This document shows positions 17,604-25,979 of a stretch of DNA of 64,000 bases, piece after piece; the stretch's first letter is position 1; each line of letters opens with the position of its first letter. Source of the DNA: Sphingomonadaceae bacterium OTU29LAMAA1. GTDB lineage: Bacteria; Pseudomonadota; Alphaproteobacteria; Sphingomonadales; Sphingomonadaceae. The stretch lies in assembly GCA_024072375.1 (NCBI GenBank), contig CP099617.1, positions 3,169,001 through 3,233,000 of the forward strand. The letters are read 5' to 3'. The notes under the pieces are model-generated. The model was given only the letters and a program-made list of their open reading frames with translations, was not told the origin of the DNA and did not search any database. Position numbers and translations under genes: made by a program.

Positions 17604-17771
17604 GAAGCCCCCTTCTTGTCGCGTGTTCGACGATCGGTGCGGCTTGGCCGTCTGCGATCGATCCGTGCCGGGAAGGATAGCGGGAATGACGGGGCAATTT
17701 TCGGCGTTGGTGAGGCCGATACGATGACCTGGGGTTCAAAATGGCAGGACTTCGCATCCGGCGCGCAAAAT

Positions 17772-19187
17772 TTATGCGCCCTGCCCTAGAAAGGCGGAGA
17801 GTTCGTTGCCGAACCGGCGCGTTTCGCGCGGGTCTTCATACATCATGTGACCACCCGCATAGCAGCGCAGCGTAAACCGCTGTGGCAGCCCGGCGGGAAG
17901 GGCGGCCACGGTCGCGGCATTGCCGGCGCAGCTGTTGAGGGAATCGTACAGCCCGGTGGCGACCCAGACGCGCAAGGCCTGGTTCTTGGCCATCGCGCGC
18001 TGGATCCAGGGCTGCGAGGCGCTGGGCGGCCCTTCGCCAGCCATGGCGCGGGCGAGCGATGCCTTCGTGATCGGCGACTGGTCGTATCGCCACTGGCCGC
18101 CGACATCTGCGGCGGGATCGTCGATGCCGGCGTAGCTCCCGGCGGTGTAGCCGAGCTGGGTGCGGTAATAGGCTATGGCGATCGCGTCTTCGCCGGCGGT
18201 GTCGGGACTGGCGGACTGGCGCATGTCGAAGATGCCGAGCGTCTTGCCTTCCCCGGCGAGCAGGCGGGTGCGGAAGTCGCGGGGAGATACCCAGAGCGTC
18301 TTCGCATCGATCGTGGCGGGGGCTAGGCCCTGATAGCGGGCGAGCGCCGCGACGATCGCGGTCCGCTGTGCAGCGTCGAGGGCGGCAGGCGCGGCGAGGG
18401 CGGGGGCGTAAGTGGTCTCCGCCCAGCGTTGCACCTCGGCGAGGGTCTTCGCCTGATCGCGCTGGAGGTCGGGCGACAGCTTGCCGAGCGCGAAGGCGGT
18501 GGCGGTGCGGTTGACCAGCGACAGCGCGCGGCGGCGTTCTCCGTGTTTCTCCTCGCCCAGCGGGATACCGCCGGAGATCAGCGCGACGCCGCTGACGGGG
18601 ATGCGCTGGTCGACCAGCGCTTCCGCGACGCCCGATGCGCGCCACGTGCCGAAGCTTTCGCCGACGAGGGCGAGCGGGCTGGCGCGGCGAGCGTACCGGT
18701 CGCGAAAGCCGCGCACGAAGTCGGCGGTGGCGGCAATGTCGGCGACGGTGCCGTAGAAGGCGCTGGCCTGCGCCGGGATGGCGGCGCGGCTGAAGCCGGT
18801 GCCGACCGGATCGACGAAGACGAGATCGGTGGTGGCGAGCGGGCTGGCGGGATTGTCGACGAGCTTGCCGTCACGGATGATACGCGGGCCGACGGCATGG
18901 AAATGGAGCGTGCGGGAATCGGCGCCCGGGCCGCCGTTCCAGACGAAGCTGAGCGGGCGCCTGTGACGGGGGATGCGACCGGGGACGAGATAGGCGGTAT
19001 AGACGATCTGCGCTCTGGCCTCGCCGATCCGGACCGGCAGTGCGCCGACACAGGCGATATAGGCGATGCGCTTGCCGGCGATCATGGCGTCATGCCGGGT
19101 TTCCACCGCATCGGCGGCACAGGTGCGGGCGCTTGCAGGCATCGCCGTCGCGGCCAGAACCAGCATCGTCAAACCCCATCGCATCAT
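17772..19187 (-). CDS. S10 family serine carboxypeptidase (second of three)
   Basis: 471 residues with a signal peptide (MMRWGLTMLVLAATAMPASA). S10 landmarks: LSFVWNGGPGADS (79-91), FVDPVGTGFS, nucleophile Ser178 in GESFGT, Asp in TGLYDSLN and His in AGGHMMYEDPRET. Cysteines at the mature N-terminus (RTCAAD) and later (IACVG, LNSCAGN, LRCYAG) could form disulfides, in line with export. AGGGAG lies seven bases before the ATG. It precedes the TonB receptor on the same strand (168-nt gap) and diverges from the class V PLP gene. Confidence 0.9.
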   Translation of the reverse strand: MMRWGLTMLVLAATAMPASARTCAADAVETRHDAMIAGKRIAYIACVGALPVRIGEARAQIVYTAYLVPGRIPRHRRPLSFVWNGGPGADSRTLHFHAVGPRIIRDGKLVDNPASPLATTDLVFVDPVGTGFSRAAIPAQASAFYGTVADIAATADFVRGFRDRYARRASPLALVGESFGTWRASGVAEALVDQRIPVSGVALISGGIPLGEEKHGERRRALSLVNRTATAFALGKLSPDLQRDQAKTLAEVQRWAETTYAPALAAPAALDAAQRTAIVAALARYQGLAPATIDAKTLWVSPRDFRTRLLAGEGKTLGIFDMRQSASPDTAGEDAIAIAYYRTQLGYTAGSYAGIDDPAADVGGQWRYDQSPITKASLARAMAGEGPPSASQPWIQRAMAKNQALRVWVATGLYDSLNSCAGNAATVAALPAGLPQRFTLRCYAGGHMMYEDPRETRRFGNELSAFLGQGA

Positions 19188-19348
19188 CGCGCTACTCCCT
19201 CACCGCTGGGTAGCGGGTAAGTTGTGGAATGTTTATGCGCAGGAGGACGGTCGCGAACCGCGTCCCACCACCTCGGGCATCACGCGCCGCCGAGGACGCA
19301 ATATCTATGCGAGCGGATTGCGCTACGCTGCCGTCGACGGGGGGAACG

Positions 19349-20587
19349 ATGGCGGCCAACGGGGTGACACGGCGCGACATGCTGGCTGGGACTGCGGCCC
19401 TGCCGCTGGCGGCGCGCGGCGCGGCGGCGGTGCCAGCGACCTTGCCCGACCGGACGAGCTTCGCGCCGATGCCGGGCACCTACCTCGATAGCGGGACAAT
19501 GCACCCCGTGCCGATCGGAGCACGTGACGCGGCGCGGGTCTATCTCGATCAGCGCGCGACGATGGACGGGTATTTCGCGACGGATGCGGTCGAGGAGCGG
19601 GTAAAGGCGAACTTCGCGAGGCTCATCAACGCGACGTCAGCGGAGATCGCCTTCGTCCAGAGCACCACGGCGGGCGAGCAGGCGATCATCGATGCGCTCG
19701 GCTTTCCACGCGAGACGGGGCGGATCGTCATCGATACGCTGCACTTCTTCGGGTCGTTCTACCTGTACGAGGAACTGGCCAGACAGGGCGTCGAGGTCGT
19801 CTGGCTCCGCCCCCGCGCGAACCGGATCGCGATCGACGACATCGAGCGCGCGATCGTGCCGGGCACGCGGCTGGTCGCGCTGTCGCTGGTGTCGACCTAC
19901 AATGGCTTCGAGCACGACCTGAAGCAGGTGTGCGCGATCGCGCATGCCAAAGGCGCGCTGGTCTATGCCGACATCATCCATGCCGCGGGCACGGTGCCGA
20001 TCGACGTGCGGGCGAGCAACGTCGATTTCGCCGCCTGCGCCAGCTATAAATGGCTGATGGGGGATTTCGGTCTGGGCTTCCTCTACGTCCGCGCTGACCT
20101 GCACGATCGATTGCGGCGGACACGCCACGGCTATTACCAGCTCGCCGGGTTCGACCCGCACGTCTATCCGTTCGATGCACCGGCAACGAAGGCGGATTAT
20201 CCGATCGCCGACGTGACGCGTCGTCCCGATATGGAGGGGCTGTTCGCGGGCGGCACCCATGCGCATGCGGTATCTGCGATGCTCGACTATTCGCTGGAGC
20301 GTATCCTGACGCTGGGCGTCGATCGGATGACGGCATATCGCCAGCCCCTGTTGCAGCGCCTGCATACCGGACTGGCGAGCCGCGGCTATACCGTCGTGAC
20401 GCCGCCGGAAAGCCGGACGCCGCTCGTCACCTGCGTGCTGGAGGGCGCGCGCGAGCGTCTGGCCACGCCGCTCAAGGCGGCCAAGGTGCAGATCACGCTG
20501 TCGCGCAATCGCTTCCGCATCAGTCCGTCGGTGTTCAACACCATGGACGATATCGAGCGCCTGCTCGCCGTGCTGCCCCGCGCGTGA
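19349..20587 (+). CDS. Tat-exported class V aminotransferase-fold PLP enzyme
   Basis: 412 residues. The N-terminus VTRRDMLAGTAALPLAARGAAAVPA is a twin-arginine signal, so the folded PLP enzyme is probably exported. The body is class V fold-type I: STTAGEQAIIDAL (phosphate site), YADIIHAAGTVPID (PLP Asp) and ASYKWLMGDFGLGF (Schiff-base Lys), with GGTHAHAVSAMLDYS further on. The closest general relatives are isopenicillin-N-epimerase-like or cysteine-desulfurase-like proteins; the reaction is unknown. ATG at 19349 is chosen because GGGGGGAACG precedes it; an in-frame ATG at 19307 lacks a site. Its stop overlaps or adjoins the third S10 gene. Confidence 0.85.
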   Translation: MAANGVTRRDMLAGTAALPLAARGAAAVPATLPDRTSFAPMPGTYLDSGTMHPVPIGARDAARVYLDQRATMDGYFATDAVEERVKANFARLINATSAEIAFVQSTTAGEQAIIDALGFPRETGRIVIDTLHFFGSFYLYEELARQGVEVVWLRPRANRIAIDDIERAIVPGTRLVALSLVSTYNGFEHDLKQVCAIAHAKGALVYADIIHAAGTVPIDVRASNVDFAACASYKWLMGDFGLGFLYVRADLHDRLRRTRHGYYQLAGFDPHVYPFDAPATKADYPIADVTRRPDMEGLFAGGTHAHAVSAMLDYSLERILTLGVDRMTAYRQPLLQRLHTGLASRGYTVVTPPESRTPLVTCVLEGARERLATPLKAAKVQITLSRNRFRISPSVFNTMDDIERLLAVLPRA

Positions 20588-20610
20588 CCCCGAACGAAAG
20601 GCTCCTGCCG

Positions 20611-22107
20611 ATGCGCCGTCTCGCTCCCCTTGCCGCGCTGCTGCTCACGCCGGATGCGCTGCATGCGCAGGACGAGGGCAATGCGCCGATGTCGCCGGCC
20701 TTCCTGCGGGCGATGGAGCCGATGGTTCCGCGCGATGCCACCAGCGCGCGGGTGGTGACGACGCGGCACCGCATCACGCTGGGCGGCAAGCCCTTCGCCT
20801 ATCGTGCGATCGTCAGTGAACAGCCGATGCCGGGCGCGGACGGCACACCCGTCGCGGTCGGCGTCAGCTACGCCTATGTCGCCGAAGGTGGAGCGAAGCG
20901 GCCGGTGCTGTTCGTGTTCAACGGCGGACCGGGCGCGTCGTCGTCGCCGTTGCACATGCAGGCCTTCGGGCCGCGACGGATGGTCGGCAGCGGCGACGCG
21001 GCGCATCTGGAGGACAATCGCTTCACCCTGCTGGACATCGCCGATCTGGTGTTCATCGATCCGGTCGGCACCGGCGCGTCGATGCCGATCAAGGGCAAGG
21101 ATGCATCCGCCTATTTCGGGGTCGGCGGCGATGCGCGGGGCGTCGGGTCGATGATCGAACGCTGGTTGGCGGCGAACGGGCGGACGGGCTCGCCGGTGCT
21201 GCTGGTCGGTGAAAGCTATGGCACGGCGCGCGCGCTCGCGATCCTCAACGAGACGATGGCGGCCAAGAAGGCGCTGCCCGATGGCATCGTGCTGTTGTCG
21301 CTGGCCGTCGGCGACAGCGACGGACCGGTGGTGTCCGACGTGGTGCTGTTCCCGACGCTGGCGGCGGTCGCCTGGTATCACGCCGCGATCGATCGCGGCG
21401 GCATGACCGTCGCGAAATATTACGATGCGGCGCTGCACTTTGCCCAGACCGATTATGCCGCGGCGTTGATGCAGGGGCCGGCGCTACCGATGACGGAAAA
21501 GCGGCGGGTGGCCGCGCGGATGGCGGCGCTGACCGGTATCCCCGCGGCGACGATCGAGGCGAAGGACCTGCGGCTGGAGCGGCGCGACTTCATGCTCGGG
21601 CTGCTCGCGGCAAAGGGGTTGCGGACCGGGCAGCTGGACGGGCGGGCGACGCGAGCCATCGCGGAGAGCAAGCTGCGACCGCCGTTCGACGATCCGTCGA
21701 TGTCGCTGGGGTCGGGAACGGCGACGCTGATCGAGCGGTATCTGGGGCAGGAGCTCGGCTATACCGTGCCGGGTGCGTATCGCAGCCTGAACCTTGGCAT
21801 CAACTTCAAATGGAGCTGGGACAAGGAATATGGCGGCAGCTATCGCGCCATGTCGTTCGCACCGTATCTGAAGGCGGCGATGGAAGCGAAGCCGACGCTG
21901 CGGATGTTCGCTGCCGGTGGCTATTACGACATCACCACGCCTGTCTACGCGGGGCAGTTCGCGGTGGAGCAGCATGGCGTGCCGGCGGACCGTGTGGCGT
22001 TTCATCGCTATGCGGCAGGCCATTCGGCGTTCGAGGATGCGGACGCGCTGGCGGCGCTGAGCGGGGATCTGCACCGGTTCGTGGCGGAGGTTGTCGCCGG
22101 GCGGTAA
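20611..22107 (+). CDS. S10 family serine carboxypeptidase (third of three)
   Basis: 498 residues from this start. Signal peptide MRRLAPLAALLLTPDALHAQ, then S10 landmarks: VLFVFNGGPGASSSPLHM (99-116), FIDPVGTGASMP, nucleophile Ser202 in GESYGTARA, Asp in GGYYDITTP and His in AAGHSAFEDAD. The ATG at 20611 has GAAAGG nine bases before it and gives a clean signal peptide. A GTG at 20584 overlapping the previous stop (GTGA) is the alternative and would add nine residues. It is co-transcribed with the class V PLP enzyme. Confidence 0.9.
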   Translation: MRRLAPLAALLLTPDALHAQDEGNAPMSPAFLRAMEPMVPRDATSARVVTTRHRITLGGKPFAYRAIVSEQPMPGADGTPVAVGVSYAYVAEGGAKRPVLFVFNGGPGASSSPLHMQAFGPRRMVGSGDAAHLEDNRFTLLDIADLVFIDPVGTGASMPIKGKDASAYFGVGGDARGVGSMIERWLAANGRTGSPVLLVGESYGTARALAILNETMAAKKALPDGIVLLSLAVGDSDGPVVSDVVLFPTLAAVAWYHAAIDRGGMTVAKYYDAALHFAQTDYAAALMQGPALPMTEKRRVAARMAALTGIPAATIEAKDLRLERRDFMLGLLAAKGLRTGQLDGRATRAIAESKLRPPFDDPSMSLGSGTATLIERYLGQELGYTVPGAYRSLNLGINFKWSWDKEYGGSYRAMSFAPYLKAAMEAKPTLRMFAAGGYYDITTPVYAGQFAVEQHGVPADRVAFHRYAAGHSAFEDADALAALSGDLHRFVAEVVAGR

Positions 22108-22220
22108 TTCTGCCGGCGAGAGAGGGTCGTCGTTACGTCTCAAGCGCTTCGCGCCTCGCTTCCACTCCCGCCGGGAGAGGGAACGACGCCGGGGGCGGCG
22201 CAGGTGCGGGTGTTTGCAGG

Positions 22221-24293
22221 TCAGAAGAGGAATTCGTCCATCGCATCGTGCGCCGGGCCGGAGCCGGCGGCTTTGGCGGTTGCCTTCGGCAGCGCCAGCT
22301 TCGGCGCGGCGGCGAATGGCTTTACCCCGAACGCCGGGTAGATTTCCGAAGGGAAGTACAGCGTGCCGTCCTTCACCACCATCGCGATGCGGTGCAGTTC
22401 GCCCAGATCGCGCATCGGATCGCCGGGTAGCAGGATGAAATCCGCCAGTTTCCCCCGCGCAATCGAACCGAGTTGCTGGTCGCGGCCCATATAGTGTTCC
22501 GGCGCGAGCGTCGCCAACCGGAGCACGTCGGGGATCGGGATGCCGGCCTCGGCATAGATCTGCAATTCGCGGTGGACGGACAGGCCGGTCTGGTCATCGG
22601 TGCCGGGGAGCAGGAGGATGCCGCGGTCGTGGAGCAGTTTCAGCACCTGCTTCACCTTCGCCATCGCGCCGTCGTAGGCGGCGGTGTCGGTCGCGTTCGC
22701 GATCGGGGCGATCGCCTGCTGACGACGGCGTTGCAGGCCGATCGGCAGGTGGTCGATATAATCGGCGACTGCCGGATTGGGCTTGCCGTCACGGCCGCCC
22801 ATCAGCAGTTCGAGCGTCACTGCGGTGGGATCGTGCGCGATCCTGCCGGAGGCCATCAGGTCGATCGTCCGCTGCACGGGTGGGCTGCGAAGGTCGAGCG
22901 TCGCGGTCCGCTTCATCGCGGTCAGGCGCAGCGGCGTGCGCGTGTCTTCCTTCGGATCGAGCACCCAGCCGAGCATCAGCTGGTTGATGTGCGTCACCTC
23001 GTCATAGCCGGCGCCGATCATCGCATCGGCGTTAGTGAAGGCAGGGATATGGCCGGTGACGGTCATCCCCAGCCGATGCGCCTCGCGCGTGATCGCCGGC
23101 ACCCAGGCGGGGTTCATGCTGTTGTAGATCTTGATCTGCCAATGGCCGCGCGCGGCGTACCAGCGCACCGCGTCCAGCGCCGCGGCCTCGCTGTCGGCGA
23201 CGATGCCGAGCCGCGCGGAATACGGACTGCGCCCTTCGAGGAAGCCGTTGGCGGTGATGCGCGGGCCGGCGACCTCGCCTGCGGCGATGCGGTGGATCAG
23301 GTCGGGCAGAAAGGCATTGTCGTTGCCCATGTCACGTACCGAGGTGACACCCGCGGCAAGATAGAGGAGCGCGGATTCGAGGCTGACGTGCGCATGCATG
23401 TCGTGCAGGCCCGGCATCAGCGTGCCGCCCGCGCCATCGATCAGCGCTTCACCGGGTGAGGCGGGGGCATCCAGCGGCTGGATGCCGGTGATCCTGCCAT
23501 CGGCGAACACCACCGACACCGGATCGCCACGCTTGCCCGATACGGGATCGAACACGCGAACGTTGCGGATACGGACAGGCGCATCGACGCGATGCGCGAA
23601 ACGTTGCTGGAGCGCCGCATAGCGCTGCGCGGTAAGCCGGGTCGCGATCGCGGAGAGCGCGGGCACGTCGCCCTCATGCCCTTCGCGAACCGTCGCACCG
23701 CCGGTGTCGAGCACGGCGAACAGCGCCTGCTTCTCGTCGAGCAGGATCAGGTCGGGCGACAGGTCGATGCCGCTGATCGCATAGACCTGATAGCGTGCGG
23801 TCCCGATCGTTGCGGGGCCGAGCGGGTCGATGTGCAACTGGCCGCCCGGCAGCGCGGGAAGCGTGTTCTTCGGCGCCTTGAGCAGTGCACGGGCGTAGAG
23901 GCCGAGCGCCCAAGGACTAGCCGACTGGCCGATGTAGAGTGCGGCGCCGTCAACCTGCGCCTGTCGCGCGCCCATCGCGTCGGTCCAGCGCGCGATGCCG
24001 TCGTCGCGGGCGAAACGCTCGTGGACGTCGCCACCGAACGTCGCCTTGCCGTCGAGGGTCCAGCGCAGCGGCAATCCATCCGGGCCGAGGTCGATCGCCT
24101 CGTCCATCGTCGGGCCGCGACCGTTGTTCTTGACGTCGTAATGGATCGCGACGCGGTCGCCGGTGCGGACCGCATCGACGCTGCCGACCTTTTCACCATT
24201 GGCGATGACCGACAGGCGTTCATGGACTTGGGCTGCGGCAGCAGATGCGCTTGCGAGCAGCACCACGAGCAGGGCGACGGGGATCAGCTTCAA
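22221..24293 (-). CDS. Secreted metal-dependent amidohydrolase
   Basis: 690 residues with a signal peptide (MKLIPVALLVVLLASASAAAAQ). The N-terminal 240 residues form a beta-rich domain of unknown role; the amidohydrolase barrel follows. Visible metal and catalytic motifs are HDMHAHV (HxH), QIKIYNS (carbamylated Lys position), TGHIPA and VTHINQ (two His), and LPGTDDQTG (Asp). This resembles imidazolonepropionase/prolidase-like amidohydrolases that cut dipeptides or cyclic amides. The start is TTG at 24293, overlapping the upstream stop as TTGA with GGAG nine bases before it. It is coupled to the ornithine-cyclodeaminase-family gene. Confidence 0.88.
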   Translation of the reverse strand: MKLIPVALLVVLLASASAAAAQVHERLSVIANGEKVGSVDAVRTGDRVAIHYDVKNNGRGPTMDEAIDLGPDGLPLRWTLDGKATFGGDVHERFARDDGIARWTDAMGARQAQVDGAALYIGQSASPWALGLYARALLKAPKNTLPALPGGQLHIDPLGPATIGTARYQVYAISGIDLSPDLILLDEKQALFAVLDTGGATVREGHEGDVPALSAIATRLTAQRYAALQQRFAHRVDAPVRIRNVRVFDPVSGKRGDPVSVVFADGRITGIQPLDAPASPGEALIDGAGGTLMPGLHDMHAHVSLESALLYLAAGVTSVRDMGNDNAFLPDLIHRIAAGEVAGPRITANGFLEGRSPYSARLGIVADSEAAALDAVRWYAARGHWQIKIYNSMNPAWVPAITREAHRLGMTVTGHIPAFTNADAMIGAGYDEVTHINQLMLGWVLDPKEDTRTPLRLTAMKRTATLDLRSPPVQRTIDLMASGRIAHDPTAVTLELLMGGRDGKPNPAVADYIDHLPIGLQRRRQQAIAPIANATDTAAYDGAMAKVKQVLKLLHDRGILLLPGTDDQTGLSVHRELQIYAEAGIPIPDVLRLATLAPEHYMGRDQQLGSIARGKLADFILLPGDPMRDLGELHRIAMVVKDGTLYFPSEIYPAFGVKPFAAAPKLALPKATAKAAGSGPAHDAMDEFLF

Positions 24294-25243
24294 GGCCGCG
24301 AACTCCGGTAGAGGTGCGCGGCGGCGGCGAGGTCCTGCACCGCATGGCCGAGCGATTTGTAGAGGGTGATGTCGGCGGCGTGGGTGCGACCGGGAACCCG
24401 ACGCAGCAGCACCTCGCCGATCTCCGCGACGATGTGGGCGTTGGTGACGAGGCCGGCGTCGCGCACGACGAGGAATTCGGCGGCGGCGTCGCGGGCGGAG
24501 GCAATGCTGTCGGCGATGTAGCGGCCCTTGAGAACGAGGGCGCTGTCGACCTCGACCGGGCCGGGGCCGCTCGATCCGACGAGGTTGACGTGGGTGCCGG
24601 GACGGACCCAGTCGCCGAGGATCACCGGCTGTGCGGCGGTGGTCAGCGTACAGATCACGTCGGCTGCGCCGGCGGCGGCTGCGAGGTCGTCGGCGCGTTC
24701 GCAGGGGAGGTCGGGGAAGGCGGCGATCAGCGCATCGACCTTGTCCGGCGAGCGGCCCCAGATCAGCACGCGCCCGAACCGGCGAACCAGCGGCAGTGCG
24801 TGAAGGTGCGTGTGCGCCTGTCCGCCGGTGCCGACGATCAGCAAGGTGGTGGCGTCTGCCCGGGCGAGCGCATCGGTGGCGACCGCACTGGCCGCGGCGG
24901 TGCGGATGTGCGTGATCTCCTCGGCATCGGCGATCGCGACCGGGCGGCCTTCGACGGGTTCGAACAGCACGACGACGCCGCGGTGACGGCGTTTACCGGG
25001 CGATCGGGGGTCGGCGAACACGCTGATCGTCTTGGTGCCGAAAAAATCCTGCTCGCCCAGGGCCCCCGGCATCTGCGCGAAGGTGCGGCCCGGCCCCAGC
25101 GACAGCATCGTCCGCAGCAACTGGCGGGTGGTGCCGGCGGACAGCGCCTGCATCGCCTCCCGCACCACCCGGATACAATCGGGATAGGTCAGGCCGGCGC
25201 GGACCGCGTCACTGTCGAAGATTGCCAGATCGTCGCGCGTCAT
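24290..25243 (-). CDS. Ornithine cyclodeaminase / mu-crystallin family protein
   Basis: 317 residues of the OCD/mu-crystallin family, NAD(P)-dependent enzymes acting on amino or imino acids (ornithine cyclodeaminase, alanine dehydrogenase, ketimine reductase). Visible: FFGTKTISVF, TAAASAVATDALAR, the Rossmann motif LLIVGTGGQAHTHLHAL and VNLVGSSGPGPVEVD. The ATG at 25243 has GGAG eight bases upstream. It is the first gene of a two-gene operon with the amidohydrolase and diverges from the Lrp/AsnC regulator, so it is likely regulated by it. Which reaction it performs is open. Confidence 0.85.
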   Translation of the reverse strand: MTRDDLAIFDSDAVRAGLTYPDCIRVVREAMQALSAGTTRQLLRTMLSLGPGRTFAQMPGALGEQDFFGTKTISVFADPRSPGKRRHRGVVVLFEPVEGRPVAIADAEEITHIRTAAASAVATDALARADATTLLIVGTGGQAHTHLHALPLVRRFGRVLIWGRSPDKVDALIAAFPDLPCERADDLAAAAGAADVICTLTTAAQPVILGDWVRPGTHVNLVGSSGPGPVEVDSALVLKGRYIADSIASARDAAAEFLVVRDAGLVTNAHIVAEIGEVLLRRVPGRTHAADITLYKSLGHAVQDLAAAAHLYRSSRP

Positions 25244-25373
25244 GTTCGCTTCTCCGTCAGCCTGCCCCGCGCCCAGCCTAATGCGGGTGGCACGCAAAAG
25301 CTTGTCGATCGTTCGCGCCCATGGTGAGATGGCTGCAGCTTCAATCCCCGTTTTGCCGGAACCGTGCATAATC

Positions 25374-25847
25374 ATGGCTGAAACTCTCGATCGCCTCGAC
25401 CTCAAGATCCTGGACCGCCTGCAGATCGACTCATCCGAATCGTCGAGCGAGATCGCCGATCGCGTCGGCCTGTCGCAGTCGCCATGCTGGCGGCGCATCC
25501 AGCGGCTGAAGGACGAGGGCTATATCAAGGCGCAGGTCGCGGTGCTCGATCGTGAGAAGTTCGGCGAGAGCATGTACATCTTCGCGCAGCTGAAGATGGG
25601 CCGGCTGAGCGACGAGGGGCGTGAGCGCTTCATGCGGGCGGTGGAGGAATGTCCGGAGATCACCGAGGCCTATACGCTGTTCGGCGAGATGGACGTGATG
25701 CTGAAGGTGCTGGCGCCGAGCATGGGCTGGTATCAGAATTTCACCTTCCGCACGCTGCTGCGGCTGCCGGGGGTCGAGGACATCCGTTCGATCGCGACCC
25801 TGTCCGAGGTGAAATGCACGCATCGATTGCCGCTGCCGGCGGCGTGA
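25374..25847 (+). CDS. Lrp/AsnC family transcriptional regulator
   Basis: 157 residues: N-terminal winged HTH (LDLKILDRLQIDSSESSSEIADRVGLSQSPCWRRIQRLKDEGYI, residues about 6-50) followed by the RAM/AsnC ligand-binding domain (ECPEITEAYTLFGEMDVMLKV, then VEDIRSIATLSEVKCTHRLPL). Family members respond to amino acids and control their transport and catabolism. It is divergent from the cyclodeaminase-amidohydrolase operon across 130 nt and precedes the M61 peptidase gene. The start MAETLDRLD at 25374 matches the family's N-terminus; longer in-frame starts would extend into the divergent gene. Confidence 0.93.
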   Translation: MAETLDRLDLKILDRLQIDSSESSSEIADRVGLSQSPCWRRIQRLKDEGYIKAQVAVLDREKFGESMYIFAQLKMGRLSDEGRERFMRAVEECPEITEAYTLFGEMDVMLKVLAPSMGWYQNFTFRTLLRLPGVEDIRSIATLSEVKCTHRLPLPAA

Positions 25848-25979
25848 TCGGGGCGCATGCTCGCATTGGCCCGCGTGGCCCCGCATACGCTATGCACGGC
25901 GGGCGGTTGGGGCAGTGGGATCGGGCAGAATTTCGCCGAGCGTCACGGCTAGGCTGATCGCCCGAACGAAGGAGGCGTC

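Noticed and set aside
14451..17789. 1112-codon plus-strand open frame opposite the TonB receptor
   Set aside because: No recognisable protein pattern; the opposite strand has an intact signal peptide, plug and barrel.
22160..22183. Terminator between the third S10 gene and the amidohydrolase gene
   Set aside because: Only a 5-bp stem with a 3-nt loop (ctccc/gggag) and no T-run; too weak to call.
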